DNA from: Scytalidium lignicola
Taxonomy: Eukaryota > Ascomycota > Leotiomycetes
Assembly: GCA_002812745.2 (NCBI GenBank)
Contig: NCSJ02000170.1
Location: forward strand, 1-64,000
Direction of reading: 5' to 3'
DNA: 64,000 nucleotides
Shown: one piece after another, positions 55,585 to 64,000 of the stretch
Position numbering within the stretch: position 1 is the stretch's first letter
How the letters are laid out: every line of letters begins with the position of its first letter
Program-made: the position numbers and the translations under genes
The notes under the pieces: generated by a model
Seen by the model: only the letters and a program-made list of their open reading frames with translations
Databases searched by the model: none
What the model was told of the DNA's origin: nothing

Positions 55585-57354
55585 TCAAGTCAAGTCCAAT
55601 TCTCCACATAAATAATCCCATTCGCCAGCTTCATTCCGCCTCCTAGCCCAAACTTTTCCCGTCATATCCAAATTAAAATCAAAAGTGACATCGTGAAGCC
55701 GCTTTGGTCCACTCACAAACCTATCAGTACATCCATCCTCTTCCATATTACATACCCATTCAGCAACTTTCGCAACCGTCCTTCCGGTATAGATCCCTTC
55801 TTCGCTACCGATCCTCTTCATGAGGTCAATAGCCCTTCTTCGCAACGATGGATCCCGACACTTGCACGCGACAAAGTACAACGGTCGATTCATGACGATG
55901 AAAGGGGTGAAGCAAGGCCCTCTCGACTCGAGGAGATACATTTCGCCACTATCAATGACCTCAGCGGTCAAGGCGAGCATATCCCCGAAAAGGTCAAGAT
56001 ATTGATCGAAGATGAGCTGGTCGTGGAAGAAGTGCGTCGAGATGTAGATACGGACAAGGAGGTGTTGTATCTTAAGTACGCTGGCCATGGAGTTAATTTT
56101 TCTTCCAGCGGATTCTTCGTCTGAGATGAAAGAGGTGAATTTTTGGTTCCAGGTGCGGAGTGTGGTTTGGAGTTGCAGAAGCTCTGTTAGGACTGCACTT
56201 GGGGGTGGGCGTTCGGGGAGGGTTTTTAGCTCTTCGTGGCCGTATCGACGGAGGAAGAGCATTACAACCTTGACGACGTCGTTGAAATCAAGTATAGCCT
56301 CGTAGACATTGGGGAAATGAGGTCGGATGCTGGATAATGGCGTGTGAGACGTACTGACTAGTCCACAGAAGGATAGGCCTTGGAAGCTGAGAAGGGAAAA
56401 AGTGCTGACCAGTTCGTCGAAGCCATCAGAGCCTGAACCAAACTGGGTTGTGGAGGGGAGCGCTTTTAGTAGTGACTCTCCGTTCTTTATGTGTAATACG
56501 GCGATCTGGTCGCGGCCTTGGAGGATTTCGATGGAGAGGAAGAGAAGACATGCGAGAACTGCGAGGCGGAGATCTCCTCCATTTATTTGGAGTCTCTCAC
56601 GAAGGATCCGAATCGCAGTGTTATACTGCTTTAGACTAAACTCCACTGAGCTACCGTCTCCTGCATGTGTCTGGGACGGTTGATTGGCCAGTGTTTGAGA
56701 ACGGTACAAAGATGAAATGGCCAGGACTGCATGAAAGATACAGGTTTCGGTATGGGAGGCTTGGAGAATCACTTGACTCCAGAGAAAGGTACTGCAGCAC
56801 ACTGAGAAATCCCGGATGCAACGAGTTCGGAAAAAGTCGAAATGTTGGAATTCCTGGTGGCTTAGTGGACCTAATCCCGATGGAGGGGCGATTAATTCAA
56901 ATGGACTTGCAGGAGATTTTGAAGCAAGAAGAAGGTTCCTGGGATTAGATGTGGTAGTAGGTGGTGTTGAAGAGTTGTTGTTGTCTCCTTTTGAAGCTCT
57001 GGTTGGCTCAATCGTAAGGAAGTCACAGATATATCCAGTGGAGGCGCAACGCAAGCAGGCCGGCCTTGTCTCGTCACATTTCTTCCGCCGGACTCTAAAA
57101 TAACGTTAGTTTCGCCATGTCTAATTCGTCAAGGCGTAATCTCCTCTCTGCACCTCGAGATATCGGCACCAGGGAAAACCATTCAGATGGTTTCAACCTT
57201 GAGCCAATATGCAGATTTTGTAGATTTACTTATGGTAAAATCCATAAAAGGGCTAGGTTCATGATTATAACACTTACTTGCAGGTTGAACATCCGTGTCT
57301 CACATTTTGGCCTCTCTTGCGTGTCTTTCTGATATTAGGCTTCTCTAGCTGCAT
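55585..57354 (-). CDS. Zn2Cys6 transcription factor (Fungal_trans_2 type)
   Basis: Second binuclear zinc cluster regulator, transcribed toward the first. Exons 57354-57278 and 57094-55585 (1587 nt, 528 aa) join across a 183-nt intron. The cluster is HGCSTCKVRRKKCDE plus CLRCASTGYIC, with Cys at 22, 25, 32, 39, 42 and 49 (CX2CX6CX6CX2CX6C), split by the intron after the CSTC pair. The middle region resembles the Fungal_trans_2 domain: HEFQHFDFFRTRCIRDFS-like and FLWSQVILQASHTETCIFHAVLAISSLYRSQ, then LKQYNTAIRILRERL and VLACLLFLSIEILQGR. The protein ends GEWDYLCGELDLT. The ATG is supported by the lysine/arginine-rich stretch immediately before the cluster, which is usual for the family. Its targets are unknown. 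Confidence 0.87.
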
Positions 57355-58199
57355 TTCTTCTTTTTATATCAAAACGGTCTCATGCACTCTTGATCACTTT
57401 TATCTCTCTGGAGCAAAAGGAAACGATCGCACATCTCATATAACATTGTTCCCCAAGAAGTTTTTAAGTATTCTGTAAGCACTGCCATTCGTATGTCTAC
57501 AGAGGTTCCAGAAGAATGAAGACGCGTCCTGACGGGGCATCCTCATTGGCTCGAGCGTAAAGCAATGACTTGTCTAGCCGTCTTCGGACATATTTCACCG
57601 GATCTAACCATCCATTTCTCCATATCGTAAGCTACAAGATATAAGCTTATTTTCCCGTAATAGCCTTTAACGCCATGATGCTGACTCGTCGTATCCTTAC
57701 CATTTACTCTTTCGAGACTACGGTACAACTAGGAGCTGTTTAGGCAGCATCTTAAGACTACTTGTAATTGCCACTTGTCTCGTTCTCAAACGGGAACAGT
57801 AAGGGAATGCAATTGGCAAATTAGAAGTTAAAGAATGAGGATAGTACTGAAAGAATGAGGATGACATGGCTATGGGATAGTAGGACAGACTTCTATGAGA
57901 AGACTGATCTTTAATAGGAATAGGAACTTTTGAAGGTCGGGCTACGCTATATGATAATGAGAGTGCTGTACAATTGTAGATGTCCTCGACACCCGAGGCC
58001 AAGGACAAAGATGAAATTGATAAAACGATTAAAGATGAGGCATTTTCAAATTGCTCGTGTTTCTAATAGAGATCACCTTCTCTGAACCATGGAGGACAAT
58101 ACGTCTGCGCCTTCCCCCCCACAACTCGCTTGCCGCTTCAATCTTCGCTCTAAAACACTCAACAAAAGAGAACCTAAAAGGAATAAGAAAAAAATAAAG

Positions 58200-58230
58200 C
58201 GGGACAAAAGAGGACAAAAGATGACAAAAG
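58200..58230. repeat. Tandem repeat, (A/G)GACAAAAG unit
   Basis: Three adjacent 10-bp copies (GGGACAAAAG, AGGACAAAAG, ATGACAAAAG) immediately 3' of the tRNA-like sequence. Confidence 0.7.
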
Positions 58231-58246
58231 TCCNAAAAAATTTTAC

Positions 58247-58394
58247 GCGAGCACCATGGGACTCGAACTGAACCAATCGTTAGCCATTCACTCTAAATAA
58301 AACCATAGTGGTAATAAGCTTACCCCACAACCTCAGTCTTACTTGTCAAGAGACAAAGTAGGAGGACCGCGCGCTACCATTGCGCCAAGCACCC
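58247..58394 (-). pseudogene. tRNA-like sequence, possibly a decayed intron-containing tRNA-Arg(CCU)
   Basis: On the minus strand, a clear D-arm (GGCGCAATGGTAGCGC) is followed by CGGTC-CTCCTAC, which fits an anticodon stem and a loop with anticodon CCU. About 80 nt later comes a T-loop-like GTTCGAGTCCC and GGTGCTCGC, then AAAATTTTTT, a plausible Pol III terminator. The T-stem does not pair properly (an extra TTCA-like insertion), and the ends GGGTGCT and GGTGCTC are not complementary, so a functional cloverleaf is not supported. An intron between the halves would have to be unusually long. It could be a decayed tRNA or two fragments in chance order. Confidence 0.4.
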
Positions 58395-58995
58395 AGTTTG
58401 GAGTCCGCGTTTGAAGCGTGGACTTTGGCGTCACTTGCCGTTGCGAGGCTTATTTAGGTTTATAAAATGAAAGGTGAATGAAGATTAATAGCTGCCATGC
58501 GAGAATGCTCAAAAATGCCAATCAAACGCCAAACTTGTAGAAAGGAGTAAGATGCCTAGAAATAACCGGATTAAATGTTTTTGATACGTATTGTTTTTGT
58601 TATTCTGTTATTTTCAAGAGTTTGGTATATATTCATACATATTCATTTTGAGGGGTATATAGTCATCAGGTATGGCAACATATAAAATCCCCGAAGAGAT
58701 GACGCTCTTCTTGATTCCAAGATCTCACCACCGTGGATTGAAAACCTCAGCCTCAATGCCGCATGCTTATCCATAGTCAGTTTTCCACTTGGCTTGATTG
58801 TCTCGTAAGATCATCCCTGTCCCTCCTCCTATTAATCTCGCGATGCGACTCCTATGCCCTTAGGATGCTTTCTATTAGGCAGTTCCCTTAGTCGTGGAAT
58901 AGGTTATTACCACCTATCCAAACCCTGAGAGGACCTCTACCGCCGTCACGGTTCGTTCTTTCCCCCTATATTTCAATTCTCCATCAATCAGTTAA

Positions 58996-59998
58996 TTATC
59001 TCCACGGATGTGCTCCCCTCGGCACTCTCCTCGTATACAAGCCATCTTTAAGCGTCCTAAACTTCTTGATCCAAACATCTTCATCCAGCGGTACAGGAGG
59101 AGACCTCATCTCAACCTTTCTGATCGGCACTTTAACTTGCGGTTCTGACACTGCATCTGATCGTGGCCATGATTGAGAATAGATATCTTCAGTAACACCA
59201 ATCGGTCTCTCGCAAGCCATGCACACCGCCGTGGCATAGTCCTCATCATGACTGATACTGAGCGGGACGATCTGCGGATCCTCAGACCAACCTCTTCCTT
59301 CCCGCTTGATGAGCACGAGTGGAGCGCGCGACATGCCAGAAGGTGCAGACTGTTTCCTGATAGCGATATCTTGATATGTCAATCTCCTCACGGTATGGGC
59401 TTTGATAGCCGCTTCCTTGGCGGCAAATCTACAAGGACAAAAAAAAAGGAGGTCAGATATAAAATCTTGCAATTGTGAAAAAAAGAGGGGACGCAACATA
59501 CCTTCCAGCCAAGAAATTCGCAACAACCTTCACCCTCTTCTTCACGACCTTCTCCTCCTCTCCAAGACTCCTCATCAACGTCTTCAAAACATCCTCACTC
59601 CCAACCCTCTTAATAGTCCCATTATCATTATCATCCTTTCCCGTTTCCTTTTCATTTCCCTTTACCGTCGCTTCTGCATCACCACCATTCTTCTCCTCAT
59701 CGAAATCCTCCACCCCAAACTTCCACTTCCCCTTCCCCTTCGCCAAAACCCCCAACTCCTGCCCCCGTTTCAAAATCAGCGCTCTCCGTTGCGACAGCCC
59801 CGCCAGATCGTTTAGCGCGCCATCAATCTGCTTTCGACTCTCCTCGTACTCCTCCTCGGTGAGCAGTTTGCGAATGAAGCGGTGCGCGATCTTCCTGTTC
59901 TTGTAGTTGTTGCTGCTGGTGAGGATGGAGAAGATGCGAGGGATGTGGCAGATATCGGTGCCGATTGTGAAGGGGAGCGGGAAAGGGATTGGTGGCAT
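58996..59998 (-). CDS. 4'-phosphopantetheinyl transferase domain protein (ACPS type, probably mitochondrial)
   Basis: Transfers the phosphopantetheine arm of CoA to an acyl carrier protein; in fungi this type is thought to serve the mitochondrial carrier (Ppt2/PptB). Exons are 59998-59502 and 59428-58996 (930 nt, 309 aa). The first ACPS motif is IGTDICHIPRI (Asp15), and the second is FLAGRFAAKEAAIKAH (about residues 162-174, Glu171), the metal and CoA site. A third is PLSISHDEDYATAVC. A low-complexity Lys/Glu insert lies between motifs 1 and 2 (residues about 90-140), making it longer than bacterial AcpS. The start is the first ATG (MPPIPFPLPF); the frame runs further upstream through a (TTTC)n tract without another ATG. 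The C-terminal 80 residues extend beyond the usual domain. Confidence 0.9.
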
Positions 59999-60013
59999 CT
60001 GTTCTTTCTCTTC

Positions 60014-60036
60014 TTCTTTCTTTCTTTCTTTCTTTC
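60014..60036. repeat. (TTTC)n microsatellite
   Basis: Tetranucleotide run just upstream of the transferase start; on the coding strand it is (GAAA)n and would lie in the 5' leader. Confidence 0.8.
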
Positions 60037-60475
60037 GATTTATATAAGGAGTGGAGTTGGAGTTGGAGTTGGAATTGCAGTTCAATTAACTATTAAGGCG
60101 GGTTTTTTTAATTGCGGAACAGTCTAAACAAGAAATTGAGGACCGGTTCATAGAAGTCGGAAGTCGGAAAATGGCAGAATGATGGTGGTATAATTACAAG
60201 ATGGAGTTTTAATTTTTCTTTTGACAGAAGGTGATGATTCGGCTGATGCGGGAGCTTGGGCCACTGCGTACTCTCCAGTTGATGGACACGCTGGAAATCG
60301 GTGCCGCGCGGGAATTACAGGGGGCAAAGAGGCGCTACGGAAGCGCTAAAGAAAGGCCCTGGGGGGAGCCGACCACTGGCGGAAGGGAGCAACATGCACG
60401 GTCAGGTTCCTGCGCTGGATGAGGCTGGTCTGCTTGGGTTGAGTGGAATGATGGCCGTGGTGACCACCGATGTAC

Positions 60476-60487
60476 TACTGTACAGTA
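60476..60487. repeat. Palindrome TACTGTACAGTA
   Basis: Third exact copy of the 12-bp palindrome in this window. Confidence 0.75.
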
Positions 60488-61221
60488 CATCGCGGTGATT
60501 TGCATCTTATGCAGCTCCTTGCATTAGGAGAAACCAGCTTGTAAGGTTCTACGGAGTATGGAGTAGACGGCTACTATTGTAGTTAGGAAGAGCAGGTTTG
60601 CTTATCTATCCAGCTGATTACCGTAGGTTGGGTAAATGGGAGTTCAATTCCAACCTCACTCCGGTGTAGGAAGAAATCAAATAAGATATGTGCAGGGTAA
60701 GAGATAGTATGTAAAAAACATAATTGTTATGCTAAGCCGGGCCTAGCATCCTAAAAACATGCCATGTTCCATGCTAGATCCAATTGATACAAATTATTAT
60801 AAAACAAAAGTGATGCCTGCCACTATGCATCCGGAAANTTTTTCGATTTCAAACAGACACGATCCTCAAAAAAAAGCTCCAGAGAAAATGTCACAAAATA
60901 ACCCGTCCAAATGCAGATGTCATAACAAATCCTATCCGTAGATATGAAAAAGAGATGCTGAGTGGAGTATTCCCAACCAAAGGCATGAAAGAAGAAGAGA
61001 AAACGAGAAGCAGACCCCTCATTTTGATTAAGCAACCTCCCACCTCATCGCCTCATAGCTCATTAGAATATACGAAAACAAATTTTCATGACTCATGCCA
61101 CGCCTTGAACCAACATCTCCTTTTTTATGATCGATTATCACTTCCTTAGGAACTTAGTCAAAAAAGAAATACCTATCTTGCCTCATTCTGGTCATGCATC
61201 CCCCCCATCTCATCGAATCTT

Positions 61222-62385
61222 TTAGTGGTCGTCGAGGAGAGGAGCTCTCTCTGCCTCAGACTCAGGGGCCGGTTCCTCTCTTCTGAAGCGAATCTCCTTG
61301 CCAAGTGCAGCGGGGATAGCAAGAGCCAGACTAGCAAGGAATAGAGCTGCCATGATTGCGAATGCGAAAATCCACTGCAAGGGGCTGGTCTTCAGGTGGA
61401 ATTGTTTGACGCCAAGTGCGGCTGTCAGAATGGAGAATGCAAAGCCGATGGAGTAATCCTGTAAGTTAGCAGAACTTTGTTAGCTGATCTCTACTTTTAT
61501 GATTATATCGTTGGGGGTATTTGTTAAGGACAGGGGGTGGGTATCGGTTGAAAAACCAAGGCGTTTCTTACCTTGAACACCACAAGGAAGAAGAAGCCAA
61601 GGGCCAGGATACCCCAGATGGCGATATAGGCCACGATGTCAGCGGCCAGTGTGTCTGAATTTACCGCGATGGCACCGTTCCAGAATATGGCAATAAATGT
61701 CCATGCCAGAGGTGCAGAGACAACCGGGATGTGAATGAATCGGACGGTGGAGGGATAGCGCAAGTAAAGGAGGACCAGGTTGGCAAAGTTGACAATCAAG
61801 ATGACCTCGGCCCAGATGAAGTGGGAGCGGACGAAGAGCATAACAAAGGCGAATTGCAGGAGATTGTTCAAGATGAAGTGACTCCCGACATTAGCAGCAG
61901 CGAGAACATATTCGGCATTGGAGGAGAAGAGGTGCGAGATATAGCCAATTTGGAGGATGAAAAGAACGACCCTATGTATATGATCATGTATTAGTCGGCA
62001 AGAAGGAGGAAATAAAATAATTGAAATCGAAAAATAGTAACGAGAGTAAGAGAGGTTTTCAGCGAGAATGGCCATACCAATAAATCTCGACGATAATGGC
62101 ATTCAAAGAGTATGCAGTGTGGTAGATACGATTCACCTCCCAAATGGTGTGACGCCAGTCGACCTTGTCATCGTCGGGAGCGTGCAAGCTGTAGTAGAAG
62201 CTGGTGACGACGAGCAGTAGCCATGACAAGGTGGTTAAAATCTTATGTGACCAAAGCGCCGCAGGTGAGTAGGACTCTTGCTTTACAAATGGATTGACTT
62301 TCAGAGAAAAGAAATGCAGATATTAGTTCACTTGGATGCTTGAGTTGGTTGGGACAAATTACATACATCGATTGTAGCTACTCAT
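61222..62385 (-). CDS. Multi-pass membrane protein, DUF1774-like
   Basis: Integral membrane protein of unknown role, conserved in ascomycetes. Four exons (62385-62367, 62297-62078, 61971-61572, 61458-61222) total 876 nt (291 aa). The 19-nt first exon (MSSYNR) is joined to FNPFVKQESYSPAALWSHKILTTL-type sequence. Hydrophobic segments include LTTLSWLLLVVTSFYYSL, VVLFILQIGYISHLF, FILNNLLQFAFVMLFVRSHF, IWAEVILIVNFANLVLLYLRY, PLAWTFIAIFWNGAIAV, ADIVAYIAIWGILALGFFFL, and two more in the last exon (GFAFSILTAALGVKQF and WIFAFAIMAALFLASLALA). About eight transmembrane helices are expected. The charged C-terminus ends ERAPLLDDH; ERAPLL resembles an acidic dileucine sorting signal, suggesting endosomal or vacuolar traffic. 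Introns are 113, 106 and 69 nt. Confidence 0.83.
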
Positions 62386-64000
62386 CTTGAATAACTTAAT
62401 TCGTTTTTGTTTTGTTTTGGTGAAGCTGCCTATTAATTAAATATCAAATGAATTATGCTCCCTACAATTCTGTAGAATATCCGTGNTTTTTATTAAAATA
62501 NAAAAACAATAAAAATAGGTAAACTTCCACACCAGGACTGACACGGATTGCTCTCTCGAGCGCGTCGTCTATATATGCGCTGTGTGTCCGTGTAGCGGGG
62601 TAGGAGACGTGGGAGACTGCAGCAGCTGTCCAGAACCGCAGGAACCAACACGCCCTTTTTTAATCAATCAACTAATTAACCGAAATTGCCCTTCTCTGCA
62701 TATAAATGTGTGTATGTATATGTAGATATTCTGTATTGATGAAAGAGAAGAGGGCGATGATGTCAAAGAAAGCAGAGAGAGAGAGAGAGGTAATATTGAA
62801 AGGGAATAATATTTCCTGGAAGTCGACTATCCATTCCCTTCGCATCCACGGCAGAAAAAAAGGGGGGTTTCTCTTTTTTTTTTCCTTTCCCCGGTTCCAG
62901 ACGTTATGGTCTCAGATGAGCGAGTTACAGCGTGGTGGTGGAGGAGGGAGAGGAGGAGGTGCTGGGTGTGTGTGGTGGTGGCTGTTTAGCCAAGGAGGTG
63001 TGCCTCCAGGATGGGCCAATGCAATGACGTAACAGCATCCAACCAAGCAAACCACGGGACTGCAGGCCGCCTTTCCCTGCATCCTGGGCATTCGGGAGGG
63101 CGCAATGTCGCAACTCCAAACCCCTCTTTCCCTCTCCCTCCCTGCACTCCCTATCTTCTCCTGCCACACCATCACGAGACAACACCACCACTATTTACCA
63201 CCACCACCACCACATTGCCTTGCACACAGCCTATCACACGGCAACATAACGGTGCAGCATTAGATCCTGAGTACTGTGCAGTTCTGTAGTAGTTCCAGCA
63301 TAAGACCTCACCACCCCCCCTCTCCATTTCTCTTCCCTGCTAACCGCCAAGACCAGAGCCAGTTGCATGATCTCGCCGCCCGCCGTCCTTCTCGATGCGC
63401 TTCGGGCGGTTGAACTGGCACAGCTGGGCTGAATCAACTGCCACCTGGCTAATGAGACAAACGATATTGAAAAATGCGGGGAAAGGCAGAACAAGTATGT
63501 ACGTATGGGTAGTTACAGTATAGCAGTCATCAAGGTGTGCATATGCTGTGCCCTTGGGCTTGGTGCCTTGGAATTGCTCTCGAAGTCCGAGAAACAGAGA
63601 AAAAGGCATCATAGCAGTACGTACTCCCTCAACTAGACCCTTCTCGTTTTTCTACTAATGGTGGTCACCTGGCCCTTACAACGTTTTGTATGGGCTGTTG
63701 GTTGTGCAAAAAGAAGAAAGATTTCCCTTCTTGATCTTGACTAACACACAAAACTGAACTTGACAATGCTACCCGGCCCGGCTCTTTCTGCTTTGGGTTC
63801 CTCATCGGTGCAACACATTCGCATCATCAACATCATCATCAGCATCATGATCACCACCATCGGCAGATAAAAATCCCGCCCCATAAACCATTCGATTCTT
63901 TTTCCTAGTGCTTGATAAGCCAATTCTTTTTTACTGTAACTTGAGGTCTAAAAGCAAGCATTCGCAAGTAAAAATGGCATGCGCAGAAGCTTTGTTAACT
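62386..64000. other. Intergenic region to the right edge
   Basis: 1.6 kb with (GA)n near 62774, N positions at 62486 and 62501 beside T- and A-runs, and a (CAC)n run around 63196-63215. Many stop codons; no convincing gene. It holds the promoter of the DUF1774-like gene and part of the next locus beyond the window. Confidence 0.5.
63196..63215. repeat. (CAC)n trinucleotide repeat
   Basis: Short imperfect CAC run in non-coding DNA. Confidence 0.7.

Larger units (their letters stand above)
57355..58995. other. Intergenic region with a tRNA-like sequence
   Basis: 1.6 kb. Apart from the tRNA-like sequence at 58247-58394 and a GGACAAAAG-type tandem repeat at 58200-58230, it holds GAATGAGGAT twice near 57834-57863. 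No protein-coding gene seen. Confidence 0.5.
59999..61221. other. Intergenic region upstream of the phosphopantetheinyl transferase gene
   Basis: 1.2 kb with (TTTC)n and (GTTGGA)n repeats in the transferase leader, the exact TACTGTACAGTA palindrome at 60476 and a TACGGAGTA motif at 60550. An N lies at 60838. No gene recognised. Confidence 0.5.

Noticed and set aside
60606..60660. tRNA T-arm-like GAGTTCAATTCCAACC
   Set aside because: No matching D-arm or acceptor stem upstream, and no terminator.
51485..62385. Secondary-metabolite gene cluster (two C6 regulators plus a phosphopantetheinyl transferase)
   Set aside because: No polyketide synthase, NRPS, terpene cyclase or tailoring enzyme lies between them, and the transferase is of the carrier-protein housekeeping type.

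Overview
This is nuclear DNA of a filamentous ascomycete (Pezizomycotina). Short GT..AG introns (mostly 48-120 nt) interrupt nearly every gene. The proteins include an SreA-type GATA factor, a fused ergothioneine synthase, Zn2Cys6 regulators, a 2EXR-like protein and a TVP15 protein. A leotiomycete is my guess, not something the sequence proves. No prokaryotic, viral or intact transposon coding sequence was seen. Fifteen of the sixteen N characters sit beside A or T homopolymers, which points to pyrosequencing-style uncertainty. One of them breaks a real reading frame.

Layout. 0-11 kb is gene dense: the end of a Rho GDP-dissociation inhibitor, a PP6-type phosphatase (Sit4 family), a CCHC zinc-knuckle protein, AP-3 beta-adaptin, an unrecognised 280-aa protein and the kinetochore protein Nuf2. 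After 2.5 kb of intergenic DNA comes a 13-exon ergothioneine synthase gene (13.8-17.4 kb). A 5.4-kb gene-poor tract rich in TACTGTA/TACAGTA motifs follows (17.4-22.8 kb). Next are a disordered 848-aa protein and a thioredoxin with a possible mitochondrial leader. 29.7-37.1 kb holds a 2EXR-like protein, an OTU-domain protease, a peroxisomal D-amino-acid oxidase, a small membrane protein and Golgi TVP15. 37.8-43.9 kb holds an SreA-like iron regulator and gamma-tubulin complex component GCP4. 43.9-46.8 kb is non-coding and carries the most unusual structure in the window. 46.8-48.6 kb encodes a spartin/senescence-domain protein. Two Zn2Cys6 regulators face each other at 51.5-57.4 kb. They are followed by a tRNA-like relic, a 4'-phosphopantetheinyl transferase and a DUF1774-type membrane protein (to 62.4 kb).

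The genes are housekeeping and stress functions (vesicle traffic, cytoskeleton, redox, iron, nitrogen) and do not form a biosynthetic cluster or operon-like system. Several pairs share divergent promoters (PP6/zinc knuckle, AP-3/280-aa protein, Nuf2/ergothioneine synthase, OTU/D-amino-acid oxidase).

The main find is a degenerate repeat array at about 44.61-46.09 kb. About nineteen copies of a GATTCGCAACGAAAT-like core recur mostly every 75-90 bp, with different sequence between them. A block of four units is inverted in the middle. It looks superficially like a CRISPR layout, but it is nuclear, degenerate and has no associated genes. I do not recognise it.
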